The translations under genes and the position numbers were made by a program. A DNA stretch of 64,000 nt, taken from Skeletonema tropicum. Taxonomy: Eukaryota; Bacillariophyta; Thalassiosirophyceae; Thalassiosirales; Thalassiosiraceae. Each line of letters opens with the position of its first letter. The stretch's first letter is position 1. Positions 1 to 11,134 of this stretch are shown here, one piece after another. The stretch spans positions 1,798,001 through 1,862,000 of the forward strand of contig CM074138.1 in the NCBI GenBank assembly GCA_037178625.1, read 5' to 3'. The notes beneath the pieces are model-generated. The model made no database searches and was not told the DNA's origin. It saw nothing but the letters and a program-made list of their open reading frames with translations.

Positions 1-1721
1 CGAGACCTCTATGCCTGACGCATGCCGCCTTGGATCCTGACTACGTGGAAGTAGTCAGCCTTGTGAATCTTACTAGTAAAAGTCTATGTCTTGGAATTAG
101 TACGATTCTGTCCTGTAGCTATCTGAGTCACTCGGCTTTCACGAGCAACTCTCTACCGCTAGCAGCAGCTCTCTCCTTCAAAGAGCTCACAACTACTTCA
201 GATACGTAAAGTAATACTGTAGTCATCGTTGTTGTCATTACACATCTATTAGCCTGTGTCATTATTTTAAAATAACAAGTGCTCTTGTCGACAAGCACCG
301 CAGAATGCTACCAGATACCTCAAAACGAGAAGAATCTTCCATCCTGATGAAATATCAGAAGGACTGATCATTATCATGTCGCAAAATGAACTAGCTTTGA
401 TTTACTTGGCCTACAACACTCTCACCGAGGATAAGCGGCCAAAAGAATCTCAGGTAACTCATGGGTACATCGAGGACAAAGAAAAAGTCGTCTTTCCCAT
501 CTTCCCAGTTGCCAAGGTTGCCAATGGTCGGAAATGGTGGACTATCGATGGCGGATCAACTAACCACGCTAAAACTACGGTAACTTATCATTCCCTTCCT
601 CACAATGTTGGAACGCACACCTACATGGTGCTCAAACTCGTCGAATTTGAAAGTCTACTCTTCGAACTTGGTTGGGACTGTCACAGGGAATGACTCTCTT
701 CCGGTATCCTGATACCGGTACGACAGTCATTCTTCCTGTTCACACGTGTCAAGTAGCAACCACGGAATGACTCCGTGATTGATCCTCTCACACAAGATGA
801 CGTCGCACGTTGGTGCTCCATCATCACCTTTGGGAATAGCCCACTTCTTGCTTCTTACTTCTAAGTAGTAGTAGTCACCATGATATCCAGTGTTCCTAGT
901 GGTCTCTTCTGGCTCTAGTTGCACAATCAATACCGGTCCTTATTTGCTTGTGACATTATTTATAAATATTTCCATCCAGTTTACTGGGTGCAAAGCGATA
1001 AGATTCTTTCATCGGTCGAAGCGGCCGCTGTGAGACAGGTGAAGAAAATAATCAACGCACATCAACTCAGGGGAGTGGGTGTGTGAACGAAGTCAAAAAC
1101 ACGGTTGATTCACTTCTAGCCAAATTAAAAGTATCCATCCTACCATACGTGGACGTGCGATGAACCCATCAAGATAATGTCTTGAGTGGCGCCTTGTGCA
1201 GTCATGCGTTGGACGGCATGTGATTGAAGTGATTTCGACGTGTTGACACCAATAATACATGAACGAGGCTATGGGGCTGAGGTCATCAACATCAAAAGGA
1301 AAAATGCTATTGAGCGATGGATCCTATGAAAGGAAAATTGCTATTGAGCGATGGATCTCCTACGATAATAATTAATTATTGCATGTGGGGGGAGAAGCTG
1401 TTCTCTCATCCTACCCTTACATGAAGAGAGGCATCCGCTAAGAGCGATGATAACCTCACATACGAAACCTTATGGTATAGTCTGTGTAAGACGCTAGTCG
1501 CAATGGGCAGACTCTCGGGCCGGAGTGGGAGAGTTAAAGATATGATACATGCTGGTTAAGGATCAGCGTGTGCGTTAATAAAGCTATCGGAGAGTGCATG
1601 TTGTCGTGTGGGCATAACAAGATCGGGAACTTCTGAGTTCGGTCACAAAGAGCCTTGACGCAGCCATCTAGCTAGAGATGGAGTGTTTGGTTATGTGCAG
1701 GTGCCGAGGCTATAATGTTCG
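1..1721. other. Gene-poor stretch, no supported gene
   Basis: No gene can be supported here. A 105-codon ORF at 376-693 (+) and a 67-codon ORF at 727-930 (-) are open but show no domain I recognise. They may be scraps of mobile elements. A near-perfect direct repeat of about 29 bp with period 34 lies at 1295-1357, two copies of a unit containing GCTATTGAGCGATGGATC. Nothing else stands out. Confidence 0.5.
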
Positions 1722-2124
1722 TCTAAAGTAAGCAATAATCTGTCGAATGCCATACAAGCTGCAAGGCTCCGCGGACAATGGACGATCCTGAAGAAGTGAA
1801 CGTGGCCGGTGGCGAGAGGTTTCACCCGATCTGGTGTCGTAGGTTGGGAGAGACAACGTTGCTGGGGATAAGATTCCTAAAGCCCAAATTAGCCGGAAAC
1901 TGGTGCACTAAGGCACGGCTATTTCTAAAGTAAGCAATAATCTGTCGAATGCCATACAAGCTGCAAGGCTCCGCGGACAATGGACGATCCTGAAGAAGTG
2001 AACGTGGCCGTAGCGAGAGGTTTCACCCGATCTGGTGTCGTAGGTTGGGAGAGACAACGTTGCTGGGGATAAGATTCCTAAAGCCCAAATTAGCCGGAAA
2101 CTGGTGCACTAAGGCACGGCTATT
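1722..2124. repeat. Tandem duplication of ~202 bp at left end
   Basis: Two copies of a ~202-bp unit lie head to tail at 1722-1923 and 1924-2124. They differ by only a few bases, including a one-base indel where GGTGGCGAG becomes GTAGCGAG. Both begin TCTAAAGTAAGCAATAATC and end GGCACGGCTATT. Only one copy exists at the inverted right end, so the duplication followed formation of the element. Confidence 0.85.
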
Positions 2125-2484
2125 CCTACTCGATTCCCGAAGTATTACTGAGAGAAAGATCCGCCATAGGCGTCTACTTACTACACGGTGTTATTGTTTA
2201 TTTTTATTTCTTCGACTGTGAGCGCCATGATCAAAAAAGCGCGTTGGTGAAGGTCGTCGAAAGTCGACGTGTTCTAATCTTGAAGTTCTCATCCAAAAAA
2301 GATTGAGACACATATCCCGAAATAAAGATCCCTTCTCTATTCAATATCTAAAATATCCCGTACGAAATGCATACATCAACACTATTCCTACTCGATTCCC
2401 GAAGTATTACTGAGAGAAAGATCCGCCATAGGCGTCTACTTACTACACGGTGTTATTGTTTATTTTTATTTCTTCGACTGTGAG
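2121..2484. repeat. Direct repeat of 102 bp, period 262
   Basis: The block at 2121-2222, starting TATTCCTACTCGATTCCCG and ending CTTCGACTGTGAG, recurs essentially unchanged at 2383-2484. The second copy marks the inner edge of the left inverted-repeat arm. The right arm carries one diverged inverted copy. Confidence 0.8.
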
Positions 2485-4274
2485 ATGTCGACGTGTCATC
2501 ATGGTCGACCTTCAACTCGTGGTGAGATAAAATCTTATCCCGCCAAAAATACGAGCAGATGTCCTTCTCCCGAGGCAGATGGCTTCTCGTTCGTGACGAA
2601 TCAAAATAACGTAAACCCATATTTCCATAATTCCTAACTTCCATATTCCCGATAATGATGATAAAAGGCAGCGTTCCAAATTCACATTTGAGAGTTCGCT
2701 TTGCTCGAGAGAACACCTCAAAGGCAAATCGATTATACCCATGGGGTGGGAGGTCGTTATTGCGCTATAGAACCACCTACTCTAATTCATAAAATATTAC
2801 TGCTACTTGAGCAAAATTGTGTGTATTTGTCCCTTTTTGATTTCATATTGTTCAGCGACGTTCTGTTCAAAGAAAGATCATTTCTATTCAGTTACGCACG
2901 GCGTTCTGTTCAAAGAGTAAGATCATTTCTATTCAGTGACGAACTGTTCAAGTATAATCACCCTTATTACTGTGCATCAAGGATGCCCAGCATCTTGCTC
3001 ATTCCAATTGTGGAAGGAGAAAGAAGGAAAGAAACAATCAAGAGCAACCGTAGAACTGTGGGTTACCAAACAAATGGTCGGAGCCAATATGGCTGCCATG
3101 GATTGTCCATGTTCTTTAATCGTTAACAGTGGATGGCCACGGAGGTCATGCCTAACATATTCCAAAAAGACAAGGTCATAGGGGGAGTAATGTTTTTCTA
3201 TGTTGCTTCTTCTGAATAAAGGAGTGTCCATTGGTGTTCCGTTTCTTCCACCAAAAGATATCTTCGAAAACGAGCTACGGATTCAAGTCTGATTCGACTG
3301 GGCCTTCTGTGGTACTTCGTGTCCATGGCAAGTGGTGTCCGAAATAAAGTCGTGCTTCGTTTCCCTGTCTTGTGCACACTCGACAGTTGAAAGGAATCGT
3401 TTGCAAGCTCAAACAACAACAAATCTGGGGAGTTGCCTGTGATTAGCTGGAGGGCCTCGTAAGGGGAACTGCGCTATATCAATACTATCTTAGGTGGTCA
3501 TACCTATGAGGAAGACTACTCTAACAATGAAATCTCATCGATCGTACCCTGAGAGGAGATATGTGCTCCTTCACATGCGTTTGCGATGTTGATCGTAAAC
3601 ATGCTGCTAAAGATTACCTACGGTGTTCAAAAGGAATCTGCTCACAACTCGACGCATCCGACTTAAAATCCTTGCTGGATGTACTTCTCAGAGGAGAGTA
3701 TGTTCAAGGAATGCTCGAGCAAGTGAGAAAGCGCACGAAGAAAAAGGGATCATAAACAAACAAGCTGATGCCCACCACAAGATGCTAACTATAAAAGACA
3801 TCGTTCTATACCACCTGTTGTTCAGGACAACTAGTGGGAGGGACTTGTTTGAGTAAGCTGGCCGCTTGCTCACATGCTCGTCCTACAGTCAGAGAAGATA
3901 TTTGACTGAGATCCGTAGTCGACTGCGCAACGTTGTTTCGGGAGGCTCACCCTCTTCCAATGCAATTGCGACAATCTCGGCTAATGGTAAGACTTCGTTC
4001 GATTCGCGGTGGAGGACCTCCCTGTTGGATAATCTTAGATGCAGTGTCTGCCAAGCCTGTTCACCTACGAAAAGACTCTCATGTCTCAACTCATCTCCCA
4101 TCAACAAAAAGCGTCCGAGCTAGAAGCCGACGTCGAAAATAAATTCAACGGTATATCAGGTGATCCTATTAGTAAGAAGGACATCGAAGCATTGGAAAAG
4201 ACACTCACGACGCATAAAAAGCAAAATCAGCCAGCACATGAACGCTCTGAATACTAATGCAGAATGTGCAGGGG

Positions 4275-4737
4275 GAATGCTTGTGTTGAATTATGCATTT
4301 CGTACGGGATATTTTAGATATTGCATAGAGATGGGATCTCTATTTTGGGATATGTGTCTCAATCTTTTTTGGATGAGAACTTCAAGATCAGACACACCGA
4401 CTTTCGACAACCGTCACCAACGCACCTTTTGACCATGGCGCTCACAGTCGAAGAATAGAAATAAACAACAAACACCGTGTAGTTAGACGACGCCGTAATG
4501 GCTGAACCTTCTCTCAGTAATACTTCGGGAATCGAGTAGGAATAGCCGTGCCTCAGTGCACCAGTTTCTGGCTAATTTGGGCTTTAAGAATCTTATCCCC
4601 AGCAACGTTGTCTCTCCCACCTCCGACACCAGATCGGGTGAAACCTCTCGCCTGGGCCACGTTCACTACCTTCAGGACCGTTCGATATCAGGTTGCACGC
4701 ATGGTTTGTATGGCATTCGACAGATTATTGCTTACGA
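4275..4737 (-). repeat. Right inverted-repeat arm of the element
   Basis: Read on the minus strand this segment follows the left arm from GTAAGCAATAATCTGTCG through to GGATATTTTAGATATTG-type sequence, with moderate divergence. The mismatches suggest the two ends have been separate for some time. Confidence 0.7.
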
Positions 4738-5690
4738 TAGAGATTTCCATGTCTCCTCGTTGCTCAGACGACTGGCTTCAGGTTTACCGAATTCAATAAT
4801 CTGTTACCGTACGACTGTTCTAGCAAAAAGAGATCACCCAACTCTCCCTGATATAAGTGGACTTCGCTTTCCATCTCATAGCGCCCTTCCGTTCATACCA
4901 AGTGGGTACCCGTGATAACTGATCAAGAACAGTACAGCATCTTTGTCTGACGCTGATATCCATGACGAGTTTTTTCTTCCGATATTCGGAAGCTTTTTTG
5001 AAATCTTCCGATTTTCGGAAGATTTTGGAAAAACATTATATACACCCCAAACATCGCCCAAAATAAGATCTATGAGGTCTTTTTAGCTAAATACTACAAT
5101 TTTTTGTCATACTGCATCGATCGAGGGGGTACAAAAGGGCGTTTTAGTTTTGGCGCGCCGGCTCTTTCAGCCTCCATCACAAAGATGATCAAAACCACCA
5201 TGTTCGGTGTGTAGTTTCACCATGTTACACATTTCCTCACACGCCGAGTGAGGGCTCTATGGACAGCCCATGATCTATATATTCGACGGGTGCTGGCGCT
5301 ATTTCACTTGGTATCAGTCGTTGTGGTCGTAATGCCGCTTCAAGTACGGACATCTTGCCTACTTCGTAAATATCACCGATCTTTGATAGAGCAACGTATC
5401 ATGTTCCTAGTGTTCCCATAGACCGATTGATGGCCCATTGGATAGCTTAAAAACTATATGATCGAGGATCGCTGCCGTATTTTGGGCATTAATCGACCGT
5501 CATAGTGGGAATGCTGGTGCTACGTGGACATGAAACTATTGATCTGGGAATGATATTATTATTCTATAAGAAACAATACATGGCTTGATTGGTAACAGAC
5601 GAGGAGAAGATACTATAGCCACTCAAACACACAAATACTGCGCATTACATCTAAAAATACATCTTCAAAATGTGCACTTGCATGAGGTTT
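4738..5690. other. Non-coding stretch with hairpins
   Basis: No gene seen. Two short hairpin-forming palindromes lie at 4976-4992 (CTTCCGA/TCGGAAG) and 5001-5025 (AAATCTTCCGA/TCGGAAGATTT). Next to them is a 20-bp block (TGATATCCATGACGAGTTTT) that recurs inverted near 7750. The rest shows nothing I can name. Confidence 0.5.
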
Positions 5691-5960
5691 AGTCGTCATC
5701 CTCTTCATCATCACTGCAATACATGAAGTCACCCTCGCACTACGACGTCGTCTTCACTGCATAATCAGGACGTTCAAAATCTCTTTCGTATTGCTGTTCA
5801 GACTATTTATTGGCGAATTCTTTCATTAAAGTGTGCATGGCTTGCATCTTGCTGGCTTGTTCCGTAGCTACCGTCTCCAAATGCTCAGACTCATCGACTT
5901 TGACAAACTCAAGCAAATAATCTTCAGTTGAACTGTCTTTAAGCTCTTCTGCTCGGCTCT
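5691..5960 (-). pseudogene. Degenerate acidic ORF, function unknown
   Basis: On the minus strand one frame reads as protein-like sequence (…EELKDSSTEDYLLEFVKV…, then …MKEFANK, stop, SEQQYERDFERPDYAVK…, stop, …MYCSDDEEDDD, stop). Two internal stops interrupt it. The acidic tail and consistent frame suggest a decayed coding region, perhaps an accessory gene of the surrounding element. No family is recognised. Confidence 0.3.
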
Positions 5961-6129
5961 CGGGGTACTGATGTCATCCTCAATCTTCACTTCCCTCTCC
6001 TGTTGCCTGTGCACACGTCGTCATGAATGCATTGCGTGCTACCAGCCACTTGGGCGCTTCTGCTGTCATCGACGAGGACGTCTACGGTAGAAATTCTAAT
6101 GTGTGTTACGAGGATGATCGTCAGGAGAG

Positions 6130-7051
6130 TACCTCTCCGATGATGAGGACGGTGTTGGTGAGGAGCATCCTCCCGATGGAACAGCGCCTTGACCACCAAA
6201 GTGGAATAAATTGCAATCGAGAATGCTTGGAAACAAACAAAAAAAGAATTGTTGTTCCTCCCCGGATGGTTTGGATCGCTTCATGGACATAGTATACGGC
6301 AAGGATATAGATATTTAGAAGCAGTTCCACGAGACCGTCACAAACTGGGTAAACAATGGCTTACAGCCAAAGAGGACCTTGATTTCTATCCGTCTCTCTT
6401 CCATGCACGCGGAGCAAACAATGCCCGTGCTTCGTTCGAGATTCTTTGGATTACATGATAGGCACGTTTTTGATGCGGGCAGAAAGTTCAAGATATACTG
6501 AAGTTGGGCTGGATAGTATTGAAGGAGCCACTCTCACAAATGACGATTTGAATGAAATCAATCAGTTCTTTCCTATAGAAAGTTTCGATGGAAGTAGTAT
6601 TAGTGCTGGAGAGGGACGTAGCCGTAGCACTCGCGCCAACAACACACCAAACCCCGTGGAGATGCCCTTTGCAACTTGCAAGACAAACAAAACTCCAAAA
6701 CGTCGAGGGAAGGCCAATACTCCAACGCATCAGCTGCGCTGTGAGTTATGTGTAGGGTTCTCGCACGGACAGCTTGTTAAGTTTCAACAGGAGAAGAATA
6801 CTGCAAGGGGTAATGCTAGTGCAACTCCTCGGTTGAAGGAAATTAAGCGGACATGTGCAAACTGTGGTAGAGGGACGGACTACTTTTGACACAGTTGCAG
6901 CCGATACCTCTGCTTCTCGGCACCAAAGAAAGAAGACAACACGAAGCATCCAAAGTACTTCAGCACCAAGATTCCGGTGATGGATAGCAATGGAAATGTT
7001 CTCATGAATGGCGATGGCTCATTTCAGTACGTGGAAAGGTTGACGAAATAG
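6130..7051 (+). pseudogene. PiggyBac-like transposase relic
   Basis: Protein-like sequence continues across several frames. An upstream piece reads …SPDGLDRFMDIVYGKDIDI, stop, KQFHETVTNWVNNG…. A 147-codon ORF at 6446-6889 follows, and its frame continues past a TGA at 6887-6889 to a TAG at 7049-7051. The C-terminal part has paired cysteines (RCELC … TCANCGRG … HSCSRYLCF), the Cys/His arrangement found at the C-terminus of PiggyBac-family (PGBD) transposases. The catalytic Asp residues could not be located. The stop inside the cysteine region and the frame changes show it is dead. The family assignment rests only on the C-terminal pattern. Confidence 0.4.
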
Positions 7052-8579
7052 ACCTGCTGCATGACGCTCATCAAATTGGACAGAGATCTATGCTTGGCAA
7101 GAGAAGATCTGAGTTGATCAGTATTGCGAGAGGAATCGCTCCAGGTGCAGACGGAGAAGAAGATATGGAGGCAGATGAAGGAGGGATTGGCAATTCAATC
7201 TGCTGCCGCTTCTGATACCGGTGTTGCCGCGGCACCAGGTGCAGCACCACGTCCAGCTGTGCCCGTCACGTCAGAAAACGTCCAAAGAGAGCAGGGAAAG
7301 ACACATGAGAGATATTGCGTTTGTATAGCATAGTAGGATTCATACACAAAAAACTGTTGCCACGGGCAAAGGTAGCAAATAGTGTTACTTGTACGGCTAT
7401 TATTTGCAATCTAATCGAACCCAGTAACCTCCCAACGCCTCAAACTCATCGCAGGGGGGCCATAGACGTGTGTTGGAAGCATTGTAGGTCCGTCTAACTC
7501 CAGATAATGCCCACATAGTAGGTACTCAAAATTCGCAATTTTACTAGCGGGCCACTAGCTGAAGGAAAAAAAAAATAGAAAATGGCACTACACAGCGAGT
7601 ATATGGCCAAAATGCACCAAACCAACGGCCAATCATGCATAGGCAAGGTGATCGGAGGGGGTTAGGTGTGTTTCTGGAGCAATATAGATATAGCCGACTA
7701 TTCTAAAATCTTCCGATATTCGGAAGATTTTGACTTTTGGGCGCGCTGAAAACTCGTCATGGATATCAACAAGCAAGAGGAATTTTCTTCTCGTGGCGAT
7801 ATTAATGCCGATGGTGTTTTCATAGACGCTTCCTTAGAGACCATTAATGGTAGTCGGGACACTAATATGGAATCTGATGTCCTTCGCAGAGGAAGATGGC
7901 GAGACCCTTTCTTTAAGGGATTACCGACATGGAGGCGATGACAGACGATAAGATTCAGATACGTGTCTTGATCGCGAAGATTTGAGATCGATTTGCAAGC
8001 AACATGATGTGGCAAGATACTACTTAGAGGCAAGAGGCAGGCAAGAGCATACTTTAGAGTGGCTATCTACAGAGTTGACCGAAATGATTTGGATTGAGTA
8101 TGAGTACGCGGTCGAGATATGCCAATCACGCTGATGGCCACCATGTGACCACACTTTAGTAGGGGGGCATTTCATAAATTTCTGAGATTTTTATGGCGCC
8201 CCAAAACTTCGGCCAAGCAAATATGCATACCGAAGAGTATTAGAAGAAGAGATATATAGGAGGAATTATGTTCATAGCACCACCATGGTCGAAGATATCA
8301 ACAGATACAATTACAAGAAAATCAAGAATACGGTACTGGACAGTGACACAACCTATTTTGGAAAAATGGCGCCATCCATCATCAGATCTCACAAGACCAA
8401 AAATGCTCTAACCATGGTATCTTGCTATTCGTCGCCTGCCATAATACCTCTCATGACGTAACATATGAGAATAAAATAATATTTAACTTTTTAGGCCTGA
8501 GGTGATCTACCCCTAACCTTCCCTCTACCCTGCAGTAACTACTCAAATGATTTAGACATCTCCATCTCAAATCCCCTCA
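7052..8579. other. No supported gene; mobile-element debris
   Basis: Small ORFs at 7124-7333 and 7759-7941 (+) are open but match nothing I recognise. A 27-bp near-palindrome (arms AAAATCTTCCGA/TCGGAAGATTTT) is at 7705-7731. A run of A residues sits at 7565-7576. No further structure seen before the gene ending at 8580. Confidence 0.45.
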
Positions 8580-9953
8580 TTAGTCGACATATTCCATACC
8601 AGCGTCAGGAAGTTTCCTAACCTTGATATCGTCGTCCCAATCTGAATAGATAAGTGCATACTGCGGTGGAATACCAACACGATCAGCAGTCTTTCGATCA
8701 AGTTTGATTTGATACGGTGCAGATTCTTTTGACTTCGGCCAGTCGTCTTCCCTATAAAGGCATCGGACAATACGGCCTGTGCCCCATTGCTCTGGCCCAA
8801 TCATGCATTCAACTTTATCTCCAACTTTGAATCTCAATTTACCAGGATTGCACCTTTTTTGAAAAATAGTTTTACCGCTAATACCAAAACGATTTGGATC
8901 CGGCTTGTCTCGTTTCAGTTCACCCTGATATTTCTCATATGCAGCCAACTCCTTCTTGCATTTCTTTTTGTGGCCTGCCTTCCAATTCAGTGCTTGGCAC
9001 TCCCTCGAGCAGTAGAATGCACTGTGACATCTGGCGCAAGCTTTGAGGTCATTCGGATTACCACATTGATTACAGAGAGTTGCATCACGTGGATCAGGCT
9101 TCACATTCAAGGTCTCGTGAAAAGACATGAATCCACCCATGTGATCGAACCTATCGTCTTGCTTTTTAGTCACCACCGAAATTTGCCCAATCATCGCTTG
9201 TTCAAACGCATTACCAATGGGAAAGGCAAAGGTCTTTACCGAATTACGTGTCGAGTTGCGAGATCCGAGTGCTTCAGCCAATGCCAACTTTCTCTCCAAC
9301 AAGTTAAACTCTCCTGGACGAAATGATCCATTGACATTTAATCCACCTTTATGTTTGAAACATGCTTCTGCCAGCTCCCTTGCGTTCTCTACATTGTGTG
9401 GATTCTTCTTTTGCTCACAGTATAAATCAAGTATATCTTCCTGATATGTGACGCACCCTTCCCCATCTTCAGGTGGACAACGCATCGCACCCTCCATCAA
9501 AACAACCGCTCCATCTGATTCATCCGCCGATAAAACGTTCTCCACCGAAAGACGATGGATCCATCCATCTCCCAAATCATAATTGTAAAAACAATAATCA
9601 CCCACTTCTTTGAGTAAATCTCCCAATGTTGCACTTTCTGGCTTTAACCCACGCTTGGGCCCGGCATATGGATCGGTTGGTAACAACGATGGAGAAAGCC
9701 ACGAGCGAGCATCTGCTGCATCGGTATCTTTTTGTGTATAGTACACATCATTGGCTGTTCGGAAATAGTACGTGTGGTAGTTGCGACACCATCCCATTAC
9801 GGGGGCGATGACTTTGTCGTGTAGTAATTCGAGGTTGATGGCGGAGGAGACTTTGATTTTGCGGTAGACTGGTGGATTGAGTGTGTTGTTTTGGGCGGAG
9901 TGCTCGTCGAGGACGAGTGTTATTAGGATGATGAGATCGTGTGGCGGCGACAT
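8580..9953 (-). CDS. pRiA4b ORF-3-like / MYND zinc-finger protein
   Basis: An intronless 457-residue protein. Residues ~25-200 resemble the plasmid pRiA4b ORF-3-like family, with its hallmark YNYDLGDGW (124-132) followed by GAMRCPPEDGEG (155-166). Residues 294-332 form a MYND zinc finger (CNQC…CARC…YCSREC…H…C), usually a protein-interaction module. A C-terminal part (~370-457, starting FKVGDKVECMIG) looks like a small beta-barrel domain seen attached to MYND proteins in diatoms; this last point is from memory. No signal peptide is evident, so it probably acts in cytoplasm or nucleus. Start: first ATG of the frame. The gene is divergent from the next one at 10637. Function unknown; the domain calls are firm, their joint role is not. 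Confidence 0.85.
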   Translation of the reverse strand: MSPPHDLIILITLVLDEHSAQNNTLNPPVYRKIKVSSAINLELLHDKVIAPVMGWCRNYHTYYFRTANDVYYTQKDTDAADARSWLSPSLLPTDPYAGPKRGLKPESATLGDLLKEVGDYCFYNYDLGDGWIHRLSVENVLSADESDGAVVLMEGAMRCPPEDGEGCVTYQEDILDLYCEQKKNPHNVENARELAEACFKHKGGLNVNGSFRPGEFNLLERKLALAEALGSRNSTRNSVKTFAFPIGNAFEQAMIGQISVVTKKQDDRFDHMGGFMSFHETLNVKPDPRDATLCNQCGNPNDLKACARCHSAFYCSRECQALNWKAGHKKKCKKELAAYEKYQGELKRDKPDPNRFGISGKTIFQKRCNPGKLRFKVGDKVECMIGPEQWGTGRIVRCLYREDDWPKSKESAPYQIKLDRKTADRVGIPPQYALIYSDWDDDIKVRKLPDAGMEYVD

Positions 9954-10636
9954 GATGATTTGTCTCTGTACCAGCTACAACACGATATGGTTGAGGTGCG
10001 TGGGAGGGGAGCGGCTACGGGGCTACGAGCGTCTCTGTCTCTACTCTCTACTGCTACTGCACAAATAATCTGCGGTTATGGTGTTGGCTTGCCTCGCTCT
10101 TGCCTCTTGCCTCCAGCTTTTGCGTTGTCTTGTGGCAGCTTGTATCTATGTTTTGGCTTGTGGCTTGTGGCTTATGGCTTGTGGCTTGTGGCTGCTTGTG
10201 GCGCGCTGCGCTTGTGGCTTGTAATTGTGGCGGAGCTGCTTGATCTTTGGATCTGATGCATACCTTTGGGGAAGATTTTAGACTATGTAGACTGGGATCC
10301 ATGGGCGGGAGTAAAAGCTTAGCTTCATGAGGTAATAACATAGCAATGAATGAGGGGGGTATTTCTATGCTGAGATTTTAGGGAGGATACTGGCTGAGTT
10401 GGGGGGTACAAATCAGCATTTAACAACAACTTACCGCGATATCGTACAATCTTTCAACAACTTGCAACTTGCAACATTTTTTGTGAATATCGTTCTCTTC
10501 ATTGTTGAGGCTAGAGGCAAAGGCGGCGGCAAGAGTTCAAGTAAGAGGCAAAGGCAGAGGTAGAGGCGTGGAGTCTATTTTGTAGGAGGCAACAATAGAG
10601 CACCTACCTTCAGTTTTCAAAAAGAGATCTATAATT
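9954..10636. other. Intergenic region with GTGGCTT minisatellite
   Basis: This region lies between two divergent genes, so it probably holds both promoters. A degenerate tandem array of a GGCTTGT heptamer occupies about 10152-10220. No gene is supported: the open frames here are short and read through the repeat. Confidence 0.6.
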
Positions 10637-11053
10637 ATGTGCAAGTTGATGGTTTGGTGGTTATTCGTTGTTGCGATTTTTTCTCTACAAGACGTGCATG
10701 TCAAAGGATTTAAATGCGATGCAACAACAACATGCACTCATGTAGATAGTACCTTGTTAACACCTCGAGGCGGGGCAGCAGCAGCGCTCAATCCCTTTCC
10801 ATCTGGATACAATCCTTTCGGATATGGTTTAACTGACCTTGGCAAAGAGTATCTCGCCTTCGACGGAAGTTTAGATTCGGATGTGGGGAGGTTTCTTTCT
10901 TCACTCAAAACTGGGAAGCGTAAATCTGCGTCGGTCATGAAGGAGCAGTGGCTGGAGGTGGTGAGAGTGTCGAAACAGGGACAGAGTATGAGAATATATC
11001 GAAAGCTGGATGAGTTGATTTCATTCTGTTTGAAAGCTGGTTTTATAGACTGA
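10637..11053 (+). CDS. Small secreted or plastid-targeted protein, unknown
   Basis: Predicted protein of 138 residues. It opens with a hydrophobic segment (LMVWWLFVVAIFSLQDV, residues 4-20), fitting a signal peptide. A phenylalanine follows shortly (VKGF, 23-26). A signal peptide with Phe at the cleavage point is the diatom plastid entry signal, so plastid import is possible but the transit part is not clearly basic. The rest (LTPRGGAAAALNPFPSGYNP…) matches no family I know. It is convergent with the DGQHR gene, leaving ~80 bp between stops. Start is the first ATG. Probably real, because a targeting sequence and a soluble C-terminal part sit in one frame, but no function can be given. Confidence 0.6.
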   Translation: MCKLMVWWLFVVAIFSLQDVHVKGFKCDATTTCTHVDSTLLTPRGGAAAALNPFPSGYNPFGYGLTDLGKEYLAFDGSLDSDVGRFLSSLKTGKRKSASVMKEQWLEVVRVSKQGQSMRIYRKLDELISFCLKAGFID

Positions 11054-11134
11054 AGAACACACTAGGTCACGTACATGCAACTTCGATTTTAAGCATTTTG
11101 ATTTAGTTTGTATTTCACAACATCCTTCTTTTAT

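Larger units (their letters stand above)
1722..4737. mobile_element. DNA element with ~460-bp terminal inverted repeats
   Basis: The right arm (4275-4737) is the reverse complement of the left arm (1924-2386), with scattered mismatches and small indels over about 460 bp. Long inverted ends are typical of Mutator-like and some other DNA transposons. The left end also carries an extra tandem copy of its outer 200 bp. The interior (about 2485-4274) holds only short overlapping ORFs on both strands (e.g. 3561-3755 and 4039-4257, +). None shows a transposase motif I recognise, so the element is either non-autonomous or badly decayed. I could not find a clear target-site duplication at the outer ends. 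It could instead be an inverted duplication that arose without transposition. Confidence 0.5.
4952..7770. mobile_element. Candidate decayed PiggyBac-type element
   Basis: The left end (4952-5025) and right end (7705-7770) share two inverted modules. The outer one is the 20-bp block TGATATCCATGACGAGTTTT. The inner one is a hairpin with arms AAATCTTCCGA/TCGGAAGATTT. Between them lies a degenerate reading frame whose C-terminus has the Cys/His pattern of PiggyBac-type transposases. The ends plus the relic suggest one old DNA transposon of about 2.8 kb. TTAA target sites, expected for PiggyBac, were not identified at the exact edges, so the boundaries are tentative. Confidence 0.35.

Noticed and set aside
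2701..3126. 141-codon ORF inside the long-inverted-repeat element
   Set aside because: Overlapped by several other frames and partly made of a short repeated unit (GTTCTGTTCAAAGA); no transposase motif.
10152..10220. GGCTTGT heptamer array considered as telomere-like repeat
   Set aside because: The unit is not the TTAGGG-type repeat expected for diatom telomeres, and it is short, degenerate and internal.
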